Below are positions 9,851 through 22,089 of a stretch of 64,000 nucleotides of DNA, piece after piece; the first letter of the stretch is position 1; every line of letters begins with the position of its first letter. The notes beneath the pieces are model-generated. The model was not told the origin of the DNA, made no database searches, and worked only from the letters and a program-made list of their open reading frames with translations. Position numbers and translations under genes: made by a program. The DNA lies in NCBI RefSeq assembly GCF_004664715.2, contig NC_051063.1, forward strand, positions 143,185,319-143,249,318, in the 5' to 3' direction. The stretch is from Peromyscus leucopus. Its lineage: Eukaryota; Chordata; Mammalia; Rodentia; Cricetidae.

Positions 9851-12306
9851 CCAACAGCCTCAAGTAACCATAGACTGGAGCTTTGAGGACTTGCCTAATA
9901 ATGGTAAGATCTTGTTCTTTCTGTTGTGATGATGATAAAGACAGGTCAGCATTTTACTGGTTCCAGGGCAAAGCAGTATCATTTTTTTTCCCACTTGTGA
10001 AGACCTATGAATTTAGACTCCTGAAAGTCACAGGGAATAAGAAGATGCTAATGGAAAGCTTCATCAGTCATACTGACTTCAGTTAAGTGGGTGAGACTGA
10101 TTGCAAACTTGTCAACAAATTTGTTCCTGAGGCTGGATTGTCCTAAGTCTTCAAGACTGTTTCCATGGAATTTCAGCATGCAGGGTAGCAAAGTATCCTC
10201 CCTGGAAGTATCCCATCGAGTCCCGTGGGCAGTTCTGGATATTTAAAAAGGGCAACTGAACATCTAGGTGTGATTAGGAGACAATTGCCTGGGAAAGCAA
10301 GGAGACTTATGAAAGAAGGACTGGGTGAGAACATCTTCCGTGGGGACACAAAGCACAAAGTAACAAAGTAGAGATATTGATTTGCATAATGTGGCTTTAG
10401 AACGACTGAGCCTTATCAGGAAAGATTACAAAGAGAAAACTGGAAACTCAAATTTAGAATTAATATTTGACCCAATGGACTTGCCTCAGTAAAAATTTCA
10501 CTTCCCAGGAATGAAGACAATTTTATTTATTAAAAAGACTGTCTTCCTGGGAGGTCGTTGAAGAGAATCTTCATAACGGGGGTTGGGGGTGGGCTAGCTT
10601 TCCAATCTAAATACTCAGATATATTTTTCTTTTGTCGGGGAGAGGATTATTTATGCAGGCCCAGTGCATTAAGTCTTCCTGTGCTTTCTGGAGCATCTCT
10701 GTTTACCCATTGGGTCTGAAATATAAATGTATACGTGAGCCCCTCTCAAAGAAGAAACTTCTCCACCGAGGGTGGTATTCTGTGGAGAATGAGAGATGTT
10801 AAGAAGTCATATTTCTCCATCCAAGAAGAAAAAATCCCTCATGTTTCTGAAAAGCAAAACAAGGAAAAGATTCATATGGAAACTCCAGTCTTTGAGTGAA
10901 GTGTGGCAGTCACTTCACATTGTTGCCGCCCATCCTCCCAAAGTAGTGCAAATGGGGATGAGAGTCCAAGCAGGCAGTTAGTGCACCACCGAAGCATGAC
11001 CAATGGCTCAGCTAAAACAAGCAAACAAGCGGCTGAGCATGTTAACATAATTTTCTATCATTTCTATTTGATGTGGATTGGACAGCAAATCTGGGATGCC
11101 AGCCATGATGTAGATTTTCAAAATTGATTAGCATTTTTGGGATACTGGAAACCATTTCTGTGGCATTTCAATGCTGAGTTAAAATTGATTAGTGCTGTTG
11201 GAAAACGTGTACAAAATTGAGGCGCGTCAACCACATGCCAGTGATAAGATAATGGCTTAGGATCGTGTATGAGATCCATGGCACCAAGGCCACACCAGTG
11301 AGCGAGATCTTGCAGGAGAGGGTGTAAATGGCTCTGTGCAGTTGTAGATTAGCTGTTAGTACTCATCCAACACCTAGACTCTACTTGTGACAATGTGTAA
11401 AATGGGTTGCATGCCTCTAGGATAAAGGTTGTTCGGTTCTTTGTCATAACATTAATCACCGATAAACTTGTTGCAGTTGTTAATGTGAAGCCACTATATG
11501 ATTTTGTAGAAATTCCGTGGTGGGCATGTTGATGTTCTCTTCCTTTAAATTTTGATGATTTTGAGAATTGCCATGGTAAATGTTTTTGCCTTTTGAAAAT
11601 GAGAATAATAACTTGATGGTAGTTTTGCAATTTCTTAATCCCTTTTTAGTTTTCTGTATGCATTCTCAGTTTGTAGAGCTACTGTGTTCCTTTTCTGTTA
11701 TCAAACACAGACAGAAAGTTAAGAAGTGAAGTGTAGCAGGGCACATCTCAGAAGAATGAGACCCTTCAAAGGTCAGCGCTTCTTGCTTGTCAATAGTTGA
11801 CATTTAAGCATTTATTTCAGACACTGCTGATAATGTTTTTTTGAGATAGTCGAGAACTGTGTTGGTATGCAATTATTTTCATAATGAGATGCAAAAATGC
11901 AAATACAGTAGTATGTGCCAGTTCTTTGGAGTGTCTTTTGTCAGAATTGCAGACATTATGAGACTTTGATAGATACCATGTCACTATTCAGAGTCAGAGA
12001 GCTGCTAGCTTTTAATGGAGCATCTATGACGTGATATCTCTAGATGCTAATTAGCGAGAACCTTTAGTGATAATAAATGAAGAGGTCATTTGGTGTTTTT
12101 CTCAGTAAATTCTGACAGTTTCATTGAACCAATTGTATCAAAAGGATTTGTCGGTAGATGTAACAACTCTATCTTAAAAGAAATTACCCTGTCACATGGG
12201 AAAAACTACATGACATCTTTTCAGTGTAATATTTCATCTTTGCACTGTATGTTTTTGAACTATACATATACACATGTATATATCTTTATATGTATATCTG
12301 CCTCTG

Positions 12307-12326
12307 TCTCTCTCTTGAGAGAGAGA
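12307..12326. repeat. Short CT/GA inverted repeat
   Basis: TCTCTCTC, two T, then GAGAGAGA: an 8-bp perfect stem with a minimal spacer, inside a short simple-sequence patch preceded by ATAC/TATA-rich DNA. Confidence 0.8.
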
Positions 12327-12673
12327 TCAGTCACAGGGGTTGAGTGGGTGATTGCTTGAAGCATTGTATTTTCTGGACTATTCTGTTTGAGAATCTATGA
12401 TTTCTTAAGACTCAGATAGTAATTATGTCCATGGAAGTGCCACGATGAAGTGACTTTTAGATATTAATAAATGCTACACAGACACTCTTCTCAGGTCTAG
12501 AGGTGAGCAGGTTGTGAGACCTGAGGATGAGTAAGTATTCTATATAGTGATGGAGAAGATGGACCACTATGGAGAGGTCCACACAGGGGCAATCAAGGAC
12601 TAAAGACAACATCACAATTCTTAGTTATCTTTCTTCCTTTGATGAAGGGGGGTAGTGGGTGGGACAAGGGTGG

Positions 12674-12700
12674 TTCTAGAGTCTAGAGTCTAGAGTCTAG
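12674..12700. repeat. Heptamer tandem repeat (GTCTAGA)4
   Basis: Four head-to-tail copies of a 7-mer: TTCTAGA, then GTCTAGA twice, then GTCTAG. Only the first base of the array deviates. Confidence 0.95.
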
Positions 12701-12924
12701 GGGCTCACATGAGAGAAATGGGAAGAGTTGCTTCTAACTCCCCCCACCCCCAATGCTACCCGGTCTCCTGTTACCTCATGTACACATAATGTTCCCATTG
12801 GCGAGCTGCAGGTAGATGGATGTAGTTAACACATGCTTAGGGCTGGCACTCTTCTCTTTAGCTCTTCATGGTTCTCAGGACATGAAGGTACACTTGGCAG
12901 AAAATCTGATCTAAGTAGAAGTGA

Positions 12925-13006
12925 TAGTTCCATGAGGGCAGAAACCACTTGGTCATCCGTGTAACCTCGACACCAAGTTACTACTGTGTAGGGTTTGTTG
13001 AAAGAT
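12925..13006 (+). repeat. Possible L2 3'-end relic
   Basis: GTTCCATGAGGGCAGAAACC followed by ACTTGGTCATCCGTGTAACC resembles the L2 3' phrase CTCCATGAGGGCAGGGACC...CACTGTATCCCCAGCACC. The end GTTTGTTGAAAGATAG is compatible with the terminal GTTGAATGA. Short and diverged. Confidence 0.45.
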
Positions 13007-13368
13007 AGGCTGAGACATAATAAAGCTTTGAAGAGTTAGTTTGGGTAGAGAGGAGCTCATGGAGTAGGAAGCTTTTAGGTGGGCTAGTTCAGAGGGTCTG
13101 ATGAGGTGTGAGCAAGGAAGAGCATTAACAGGCAAACACCGAAGGGAAATCCAGTGAGACTGGGCCTCCTCGATCTGTCCCCTGGGAAGCCTCTACTTAG
13201 TTGGTAATTTCTTCTTTGTTAGTTTTGAGTTTTCCCTCTGTTTCTGAGGCACTCGTTGAAAAATAGCCTCAGTTAACATTTGATTATATTTGCAGATCAT
13301 TAAATTATAAAGCCTTATTTGGCCTTACTGTCCGCATCTATTCAGAAGTTCTAAATGTGTACTGTCTG

Positions 13369-13412
13369 TTTTTATTTTATTTATTTATTTATGTATTTTT
13401 TTATTTATTTTT
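13369..13412. repeat. (TTTA)n, tail of minus-strand B1
   Basis: TTTA-based simple repeat immediately 5' of a minus-strand B1-like sequence. This is where the A-rich tail of a reversed SINE would sit. Confidence 0.8.
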
Positions 13413-13592
13413 ACTCACTCTTTACCTAGTATTTGTGGGTTTTCAAACAGGAACCAGAGTCTCACTATGTATCAAGGGTTGAGTTTAAACTTGTTGTGTA
13501 GGCCAGGTTGGCCTTAAACATGGGGCAATCCCCTGCTTCTGCCTCCCCAGTGCCAAGCTTGCAAGGAGCACTGTGTCACCGTGTCCAGCTTT
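13413..13592 (-). repeat. Old B1-like SINE, minus strand
   Basis: On the + strand the reversed B1 order is visible: CAGAGTCTCACTATGTAT, then GTAGGCCAGGTTGGCCTTAA, then CTGCTTCTGCCTCCCCAGTG. It is diverged and lacks a clean end. A second copy follows directly. Confidence 0.7.
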
Positions 13593-13727
13593 GGTTTGTT
13601 TACTTCTTTACACTTGAGACAGGGGCATGGTATTTTATCCAGACTAGTCTTGAGCTCATGATCCTCTTGCCTCAGCCTTCCCTGAGTGAGTGTTGGGGTT
13701 ATAGACCAGACTCCCACACCTGGTCCA
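13593..13727 (-). repeat. Second old B1-like SINE, minus strand
   Basis: Contains TTGAGACAGGGGCATGG, then CCAGACTAGTCTTGAGCTCA, then CTCTTGCCTCAGCCTTCC, and a diverged GTTGGGGTTATAGACC. It is adjacent to and in the same orientation as the previous copy, so the pair may be an ancient dimer or two insertions. Confidence 0.65.
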
Positions 13728-13902
13728 TTTAAATTTATTTTAATGTTTTATGTAGTATAGCTATTTATCAAATAATGGGTAAAGGAATGAATGTACAAAA
13801 TGTCATTGAATGCTAGTTGCATAACTGGGAAACCAGAGGAAATACTCAAATATAAATTTTTGGAATTTAACTCATAGAAAATCCAATTTAATGGAATTTC
13901 CC

Positions 13903-14050
13903 CAGCAGGATCTGGTAGTATAGACCTATATTTACACTACCCATGAGGCTGAGGAAGAATTTCAAGGTGGAGGCTTGCCTAGGCTACACAGTGAGTTCAA
14001 AGCCAGCCTGGGGAACTTAGTGAAATTTGATCTCAAAATAGAAAGTTAAA
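13903..14050 (+). repeat. Old B1-like (PB1-type) SINE, + strand
   Basis: Diverged 7SL-derived sequence: CCCATGAGGCTGAGGAAG, then GGCTACACAGTGAGTTCAAA, then GCCAGCCTGGGGAACTTAGT, then TTTGATCTCAAAATAGAAAG. An ID-like sequence follows directly. Confidence 0.65.
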
Positions 14051-14052
14051 AG

Positions 14053-14140
14053 TGGCTTGTGGATATAGTTGGAATAGAAGGTTTCCCTGGTAAATGCAAT
14101 GCTCTGAGCTCCTTCTTTAATACTACAGAAAGAAAATATG
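14053..14140 (+). repeat. ID-like tRNA-derived SINE, + strand
   Basis: GGCTTGTGGATATAGTTGGA, then ATGCTCTGAGCTCC, then CTACAGAAAGAAAATATG follow the ID order (GGCTGGGGATATAGCTCAGTGG...GCCCTGAGTTCAATCCCCAGCACTACAGAAAG). It lies just downstream of a B1-like unit, giving a B1-then-ID arrangement. It is not a functional tRNA: the stems do not pair. Confidence 0.55.
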
Positions 14141-17100
14141 AATATCTCAACATTCAGAGTAAACAATGGCTTTCAGGAGTCTCAAAGGTAACTAGTATTA
14201 GAGCTGTGCTAATGAATGACTTTTGGAGGCCAGAGTAGGTTTTTCTGCAAAATGAAAGTCATGAAGCCAGATCATATACAAATCAAATGAAAGAATTAGG
14301 GCATTGAAACGGAATTGGAGAGTCAATGAAGGTCATAAATGCTGTCCTTAGTCATTTAAAAAAAAAAACGATCATATAGGTGTCATATCGGAGAGAATTA
14401 AGTTTGTTTGGGGTATAATTGAAGGTCAGATTCAAGTCAATGCTTGAACTCACAGAAACTGTATTCGGTGTGGGAAAGGTTTCTTCCAGGTTCACTGTTA
14501 GATGTAGGATCACTGACTTGCCATAGGTTTGGCCAAGTACTTAGGTTGTGGGAGTCACTTAACTACAATGTCCTTATCAATCTACAGGTGATTTTAGTTC
14601 TCTGTTTATGTATGGTTGGAACTCTTTCCAGTAAAGGGCAAACCCAACTGATTTCTCAAGAAGTGAATTCATCAGAAATGCCACACAATTTGCCTATTCT
14701 TCTTATACTGCTCAGGGGGAAGCCAGGGTCTATAATGCATCACACACAATCATGCTGTGTATCTAGATTTCAGTCATCAAAGTGCTGGCCAGGGCCCCTT
14801 CTCCTCCTGCACCTTTCTAACTCTGTCCCTTCCCCAGTATCATCCGTTCAAACTTGGAGTGTTGCTGATCACACATACTGCTAACCTTGAACATCTGGCT
14901 TCATCTTAGGGAACTGAGGGTGGATCATAAGCATCTTTGTGGCTTGTCCTGAGCACATGGACCTGAATCCTACTGGGAGTCTTGCTCCCCTCCGATGTCA
15001 GCTTGAGTGTCATTCCTGCCAAGCTGTCTGGTTTGGTAGTGTGCCAGCAGCTGGGGAATATTCAGTCAGCTCAATGTGGAATGGAGGATAAATGTGCATC
15101 TCACACTCATTAAATTTCACAAAAAACCACTTCCTCTGATACTTCACAATCCAAACCAAGATGGCAGAAAGGACAAAAATTAGCATCACCGGCATGAATA
15201 GCTATGATGATGAGAGGGTCATAGTACCCTCTTGGGAGACAAGAAGAGTTTGGGTTGTTTTTCTCTTTAGAAAGATCTGAGATTCCCTGTTAATTATGAG
15301 CTAGTTTTCACATTCTGGACACACATATCTCTGACTGGTTGTCAGGGATTCTATAGCAATAAATTATACTCTGAGGTCTCTACTTCCATAGATTTCCATT
15401 TCAGAAAAAAAAAAAAAGATGCCTTTAGACATCACATTTCAGGGTGATAATTGCACTTCTCAGGTGGTTAAGAAAGAGATGATCTACAAATAGTAATTAA
15501 AAAGTTGTGCCCTAAGGGAATGTGGATGTCAGGCATGGAACTCAAGCATATGAAATGCTAGACTTGTGGCTTGACCTTGTACTACTGTATTCAGTGTCAT
15601 AATTTCTAAGCATATTTATACTTCAATATTTGGAGGTGACAACTTGAGGGTGCATTAGATAGGGAAAAGGTAACATTCATCTGGGCATGTTAAACTAGCC
15701 CTTTGATGACACAGTATCTTCTCATAAGCATTGTTATGAAGTTATTGTGACATGAATACTCATAACTCATGCATGCCCTCCACTGTACTGTTAGCGACAT
15801 ATGTCTTGGGGAGGAGAAGACAGTTACCCTGCCCTTACCCCGAAACAATAGGAGAGGTCAAAAATGCTCAAGTTGAAGTATGGTGATCCCTGGCCATAGT
15901 GGCCTCATATATGTGCATGTTCTGCACATAGGGCATTGGCGGTGGTGCACTGAGAGCAATGTGTCTGTGATAACTTGACCCCACAGCCCTGCTAAGCTGG
16001 CTTGCTGGAGCAGAGTTATTTTCCCTCCCTGGAAGCAGGAGATGGCTGTTTCATTTTGCCTAGATCTCAACTGGAATGTATCAGTTTCTGCTATCTAGAT
16101 GACCACTTGATTTGTTAAAGGTCATATGTACCTTAGAATGTGAAGGAAGTGCCATTCTTTTCCATGTTTTACAGATCTAAATAAAGCCCAAATTCGTGGA
16201 TGAGGAAAGACTGTGCATGATCATCTAGCTTATACACACCCCATAAGAGGAGAAAGATTAAAAAAAATTCCAGTGGTATGACCTCCTTTTCTCAAGAGAG
16301 TCACACTAGCTTGAGAATTGTGTTCACAAGAAGGTAATGACCAAATAGCAGAAACTGTGCTCCAATATGAACATGTGCAACATGCTACTGAAAGAGAGCC
16401 AACATCTAAGCCCAGCAATGACAACCAAACAAATGAGTACCTATTCAGAGGAACAGAGAAGAAAAATCTATGGAGTAGAAACAGAGAAAAAATATGTTTG
16501 GAACTTAATAGGTGGTTCTTAGGAAAGTTCAGGAAGCTAATAGGTGACTCATACATCAGGCCAAATTATGGCATGTAGCATGTAACAACTATCAAGTGAT
16601 ACATGTGATTGGGTGCTAGGAGGTGTTAAACAGAAATAACCCTTTGGGTTACTTTTAGGAAAGATGTTTTGTATAACTGAATGATAGGGTTTTGCAAAGG
16701 CAAGCTGCCCTAAATAATATCAGAATTTTGCCTCCTAATTATAGAAAACCATGAGCCCAGCCTGCCCCTGGTGACTTGGGAAGGCTCAGCTATGTGGACC
16801 AGAAACACATGCTCTTTGACGTATTTTGTGTGCCATGTTGACCTGGATACAGTCATCAGACCATATCAGGTGACTGTCAATGATGGCCATTCATATCAGG
16901 GTATAGGTAATCTCTCTGCCGTCACCATGTGATGCCTATCAAACAAGAATATACAGACCTAATTCAGCTCATGTGCTAGGCTACCACAATCAGCTGGGTC
17001 CCAAACAGTGCTTGGGATTATAATTTGTTGCTAGAGCATGGTGACATGCAATGTGGTGATCATCTCAAAAGAAAACCATGAACAGTGCTGGCACCCAGAC

Positions 17101-18134
17101 AAGGGAGATTAGCAATCCTGGAAAATGGCAGCTAACTGCAAGAAAAAAAAATGACTAAGCTAGGTTAGCCAATGACTGTGGGACAAGTGCAAAGTTGCTG
17201 ATCAGTTGTGTTGTGGAAACGAATGTGACTGAATGAGGCAGAGATGAACACAGCATAGGCTTTCTCTGAAGAGCATAGGCAGCACCAGCTGAGTGGAGTG
17301 AGAAGGCTCTAAAGAGTCCCTTGGCATTTAAAAACCAAGAGCCACATGCCCAGGCTTCTTAAAATGTAGGCTATTGTCATTACAAAACAAAGATCTTCCT
17401 TAGTTTGCTCATTGTAATTTCTACAGAAGTGGTTTGTTTATGCCCCTTTACCTTCTGATAGTGTGCTAAGGACCACAGTAAAAAGGCCACAGCCCTTATT
17501 GCCACCTAAAGACCCTGTGAACGTTGATTCCAGAACTTACCATGCACTTTTGTTTTTATGATTGTCATAGTAGACTGTGGAACCAGAGAAAGGCAACTCT
17601 AACTTCCAATCTCTTTCCCGATCACACCTCTCAAGGGGCCCTTCTGTAGGTCTGAAAGTGTATGATCCCAAGGTGTGGAAAGTACCATTTTATGCTGATA
17701 TTTCCAAACAAACTTTTGAATGTTCCTCTTCTAGATCATACTACTTAGTTCCTCTGTAGGATCTTTCTGTTCTGATGTAGACTTTGTCACAAAGTCCCCA
17801 CGAACTGAAATTTCCTGCAAACTGAAAATTCCTAGTTCATCTAGGCTCCTTCTATGGCTAGTGATGGCCACCTAGCACTATAATATTAAGAAACAATTTC
17901 ACACTCTCAACTTCTGGTTTTCATTTCTTCCCATTCTAACTCTGTATTTTGAGCACAGAAGATACTGTTGAAATTTTTTTGTATATCAACCTGTTCATTT
18001 GATGAAAGATTTAGCAAACATCATACACTAGCAAATAGTGTATGAAATATGAAATAGAATGTGAAAAATGTAGGCAACTTATTGGGAGTTAGTAATATAT
18101 AAGATGAATGGCAATTTCTTGTAGTTTTAAAGTT
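14141..18134. other. Mostly unique sequence, possible MIR traces
   Basis: No strong repeats. Weak MIR-like order is seen at about 14480-14595 (+) and 16150-16235 (-, TTTTACAGATCTAAATAAAG then GATGAGGAAAGACTG). Open frames up to 146 codons (14444-14884) look random. One small minus-strand frame at 15010-15195 is listed separately because it reads like a membrane segment. Confidence 0.4.
15010..15236 (-). other. Membrane-protein-like small open frame, possibly a frameshifted exon relic
   Basis: The minus-strand frame starting at ATG 15195 reads MPVMLIFVLSAILVWIVKYQ, then RKWFFVKFNEC, and runs 61 codons. That is a hydrophobic stretch followed by a basic K/R cluster, the usual pattern of a type I transmembrane end and cytoplasmic start. 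Just upstream, in a frame offset by one base, DPLIIIAI would lengthen the hydrophobic segment to about 24 residues. A CTTCTTGTCTCCCAAG tract ahead of it resembles a splice acceptor. I do not recognise the protein. It may be a decayed exon or retrocopy, or chance; no other exons were found. Confidence 0.18.
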
Positions 18135-18243
18135 TTAGTTTTTGTCTTGAGATAAGGTCTTACACTGTGTCCCAGAATAATGTCTCAAACTTTCTTCCCC
18201 AGATTTTCTCATGCTGGAATTACAGGCGTGACAGCACCCAACT
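18135..18243 (-). repeat. Old B1-like SINE, minus strand
   Basis: Reversed B1 order: TTGAGATAAGGTCTTACACT, then GTGTCCCAGAATAATGTCTC, then CATGCTGGAATTACAGGCGT. Truncated and diverged. Confidence 0.65.
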
Positions 18244-19095
18244 TAAGAATGATAGCCTCTTGTGCACATCTCTTTTGCATCTTTCTTTAGAGAAGTAGCT
18301 TGCATTACTGGGAATCACAGGATCCTTTCAAATATCCATTATTCATATTCGAAATGGATACATCAGAGAAACAGAAACTTACCCCGTTTCGGCTATTGAT
18401 AGTCTGACAGATGGTCCAAAAGCTCTCCTTGTTTATATCCTTCGTTTATCTCTTAACTGTATCTTTCTTTGTAGCCAGACTAGACCTGAATATGATGTTC
18501 ATAGCCTGAATTAGAATAAAAATGGCTCTTACAGAGTGAGTGTGGGTAGTTAATGGGACAGGACTCCTTAACCAGGTTTGCTCAGGAAAAAAATCCCGGG
18601 AGGAACTTGACCTTCATCTTGATGCAGCATGATGCTCCACGAAAGCAGTCATGGCCTGCTTTACTTTCCTCTTTCTCTATTTTCTCTTAGACACCCAAGA
18701 CACTGGTATCAAACACCAGGCACGTGAAGACAACTCAATACCTGGGTCTTTTGTCTTGACTGCTCTGAAGGTCTGCTCCTATCTTTAATTCAGAGTATCT
18801 AGCACTGGCCTTGTCTGATGGAGAATTGTCATCTACTTGGTCAGACCTGGTCCTCACCTCTATTTCTGTGTGTGGAAGCTATTTTACTGGTCACTGCTTC
18901 TCTGTTTTCCTCAACTGTATCTGCCAACTTTCTGTCCTTAATAACTTTAAAGTCATCTATTTTAGATAGTCCTTCCCTAATTGTAGCACAGGCCCAAAGA
19001 AGTGCCACATATTTTGTATGATGTCAGAGGCCATCTGCAGTCTGTCCTAGCACATGCTTACAACCATGCCTCTGTTGTGTGGTAGTCTAGAGAAG
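18244..19095. other. Unique sequence
   Basis: No recognisable element or exon. Small frames on + (18818-19021) are not protein-like. Confidence 0.4.
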
Positions 19096-19345
19096 GTTCC
19101 CATTATTTGTGTCTTCATCCAGTTTGTGCGGCTTGGACAGATTTCCACAGGCAAGGCCATTTTAAAACTATCCAAGTTTGTTCTGTGCAGTGGGAAAGTC
19201 ATAATCGGTGGAGTTATACCTGTCAAGGGTCTTCCTGTCATGGCAGAAAGCACAGTATGGTGAGATGGTGGATGAGAGAGGAGAGAGAACTCTCCAGTTT
19301 TATAACTTACTCTTGGGATAGCTAACTCATTCTATTGATAATTAC
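19096..19345. repeat. Possible ancient mammalian MER/MLT-type repeat
   Basis: The order CATCCAGTTTGTGCGGCTTG ... CAGTGGGAAAGTC ... CATGGCAGAAAGCACA ... GAACTCTCCAGTTTTATAAC ... CTAACTCATTCTATTGATAA resembles a widespread old mammalian repeat (GTTTGTGCTGCTATAAC ... GGGAAGTC ... CATGGCAGAA ... TCTTTTATAA ... TAATCCATTCATGA). The family cannot be fixed by eye. Confidence 0.4.
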
Positions 19346-22089
19346 CTTCAACTACTTCTTAGACTGGTAGTTTCTTTGGCCAACAAATACCCCAATGTCT
19401 ATTGCTTCCATCTCTTGATATCATTACAGTTATAGACACGAATTTTGAAAAGGTTATTCTGGTGATAGCCATAGCCTCTGGCCACAGTTCTTCACCATAT
19501 TTTTGTTTTCTTTCTCTGTAGTATACGTCCTTGATCATCTACGTGGGTATCCCACCAGATGTTCATGCTGAAATGCTGCCTCCTCCATTTTCCTCACCAG
19601 ATCCTCCCCCATCTTTGCACACTCTACATAATGCTCTTCAGGGGACACTTGGGATTAAAAACTGGACAAGGGAATGAGCTAATGAGAAGGTGGTCAAAAC
19701 ATTCTAGTCCACACCACATACAAATGCACCAACATGGTGTCATACTACCTGAAAACAGAAGTCAATCACCCAGGAAGGGCTGCAGAAACTAAGCCTTTAG
19801 TAACTACTGTCTCATTGGTGATGAGACCCCATTACTTGAATATTACATGTCTGGAAACTGGTTTTAATGTCTGGTAATTCATTCATGAAGTTAACTATTT
19901 GATGGAGGGATTTTTTTCTTTTTCACTGGTCTCTATTTCTGTCCTTCATGGTAGCATCACTCTGTCTTGACTGTCACCCTGTGGTATTTTGAGATCAACA
20001 AGTAGTTTGTCTTTTTTTTTTTTTTTCAAAGTTTTTTGAGCTCTCTGGTCCTTACATTTAATTTCTAATACTTGAATAGATCACACTTTTAAAGAGTGGG
20101 AATAATGGGTGACAAGACTCCATTAATTGTGCAAATGAACAGCCCTAAGGATTTAGGCTTTAAATTCACGGTTTGCTGGTATTGGCTGCTATTTTTTTTT
20201 TTCACTGTCACATGTATGTGCGTGTGAATTCTTTGCATAGTATAGACCCACATATGCTTTTAAAAAAAACCGGGCTCCTCTATGTCTTTGCAAATTGGTG
20301 GCTGTGCTCAGTATTCTGTGCAATGGCTGTTTTGTCCCAACTGGGGCTGCTCCCTGTGAGCTGACCCCCATCGCTGCTGGTAGGTAACTATGTGATATAT
20401 AACTTGCAAGCAGCCCTGCTGTTTGTTACTGGCAATTAATCTCTCTGGTGCCTTTCTTCCATTCAGACTAAGCCTTTATGTTCTAAATCCAGCTATTCTA
20501 GCGCTCCCCACTTGTGCTGTGTAGAAAAGACTCAGACTGACAGATTATCGCAGGGCAGTTAAGCATGTAATTGCTCAAATGAGTTAAAATCCCTTCAAAT
20601 ATCTGTCTTTGTACCTCATCACACCACTTCACGGACTCAAATATTTGACAATTGATGAAGATAAACTAAAGAGGCCTTCATTAGCTACCAACCACCGTGA
20701 GAAGCTGCTTTCAGCGAAAGACCGGTGAATTTTGGAACTTATTATCTCCTTAAAAACTGCAGGAAAGCAGAAAAATACTTCAGTGAACTTTAGAATAGAG
20801 AAAGCTAGATGCTTCGCATGGAGGCTAGGGTCAGAAAAAGAAAAGTTTGCAGGTCTAAGGCTGCACTTGTTAAACATGCAGGGTAGACTTGCAGACTCAC
20901 TGATCCAATAACGGAAGGGAAATATTACCCTGTACCCAGACACTGCCATTCATGGCTGTGTGTTAAATTCAGAGGTGATTATAGAAACGGAGAGGGGGTG
21001 GCAGAAATCTAGCACAGAGCAAAAGCCGATCTTAGTGAGGGGGTGCTGGGAGCTGCCAGCAGTCTGAACTAAAGTTCTAGAATAAAGTCAGGTGCCGGTC
21101 TGAGGTATCGTCTTGAGAAATGCCTGGCACTTTGCTCTGGCATGAACCTCAGCAGGTGCTTTGACTTCCAGGGACCTCACTGTTCCAGATGCCAAAGAAA
21201 ACAGGTGGTGACGTGGCTATCAGGCACGGGGAAATGGAGGACGCCCAGGTTTGATTGGGCTTGTGACATTCTGCTGTGAAAATGTCCTATTTTTGTCTTT
21301 CCCAGGAACTCAAAGACTTTTTTTTTTTTTCCTATGAGAAAAGTACTATGTACAAAACTGGTTATTATTGTATAAAATCAAATAGCTGAGATTCTCTATA
21401 GATCATATGTAAAGTGAGCTAGAACATATTTAATAAAACAGTTAAAACTCCCAAATAGTAAATGTGAAAACTAAAACAATATTTTGGAGAATTTTCTTTT
21501 CTCTATGGAGACTTTGGTTCCTTAGGCAAGTTTGGCTGGGCAGTTCTGAGGGCAGCACTGAGACAAGATCCCTCAGGTTCCAGCCATAGTCTATGGCACA
21601 CAAACCCACACAAGCCAGCTCTGGTGACACATGCCCTGATCAAACATTACTGTCCCAGTGATGAAATAATATAGACAGAACTATCCAAATGAAATAAAGT
21701 ATACTCAAGGAAGAAAATGACATCAACCCATGTTGAGCTTTTATGCAATGGGAATTTTGTGTTTTAATTAACCTATCGTCTCTTTTTGCCACAGGTTTAC
21801 CTTCAGGACCAGTCATACACACATTAGGGCTACACAAAACTTTATATGGAGTTCTGACATTCATTTTATGTTGACAATTTGATTTTGCTTCAACCTTAGA
21901 CTTTGGATAGCAGGCTATCTGCAGAACTCCCTCTGGTTTTAATATATAGTCAATGGTGAAATGATCATGTAGGTACCTTAATACATACATATGTCAGTGT
22001 TAGCAATACAAATGGGATGTGCTAGTCCAACAGGATGTCATGCCTTAATGGTTTTTAAATAAAGAGAAATGCATAATCTATAATTTTAA
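19346..22089. other. Unique sequence; 20.4-21.0 kb looks regulatory-like
   Basis: No transposon was recognised apart from short poly-T tracts at 20012-20026 and 21318-21330. The stretch 20430-20960 is repeat-free with several TAAT/ATTA-type words and some retained CpG. That is compatible with a conserved non-coding element, but unproven. Open frames (up to 116 codons, minus, 21640-21990) are unremarkable. Confidence 0.35.
20012..20026. repeat. Poly-T tract
   Basis: An uninterrupted run of about 15 T. Confidence 0.85.

Larger units (their letters stand above)
9851..13368. other. Repeat-poor block with homeodomain-type motifs; candidate regulatory DNA
   Basis: About 3.5 kb with almost no recognisable transposon sequence (only a weak L2 trace at about 12925). 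The 12-mer AAAATTGATTAG occurs at 11120-11131 and again at 11181-11192, with a partial echo near 11213. A GCTAATTAGC motif lies near 12046. TAAT/ATTGATTA cores are typical of homeodomain binding sites. Repeat depletion plus motif density is what conserved non-coding enhancers look like, but conservation cannot be tested here. No coding frame longer than 93 codons is present. Confidence 0.3.

Noticed and set aside
10796..10981. Lysine-rich 61-codon frame that could suggest a nuclear protein
   Set aside because: Short, no homology recognised, and it lies in the repeat-poor block where other frames overlap it.
16990..17080. B1-like words (GGGATTATA, GCATGGTGACATGC)
   Set aside because: Too short and out of order to support a B1 call.
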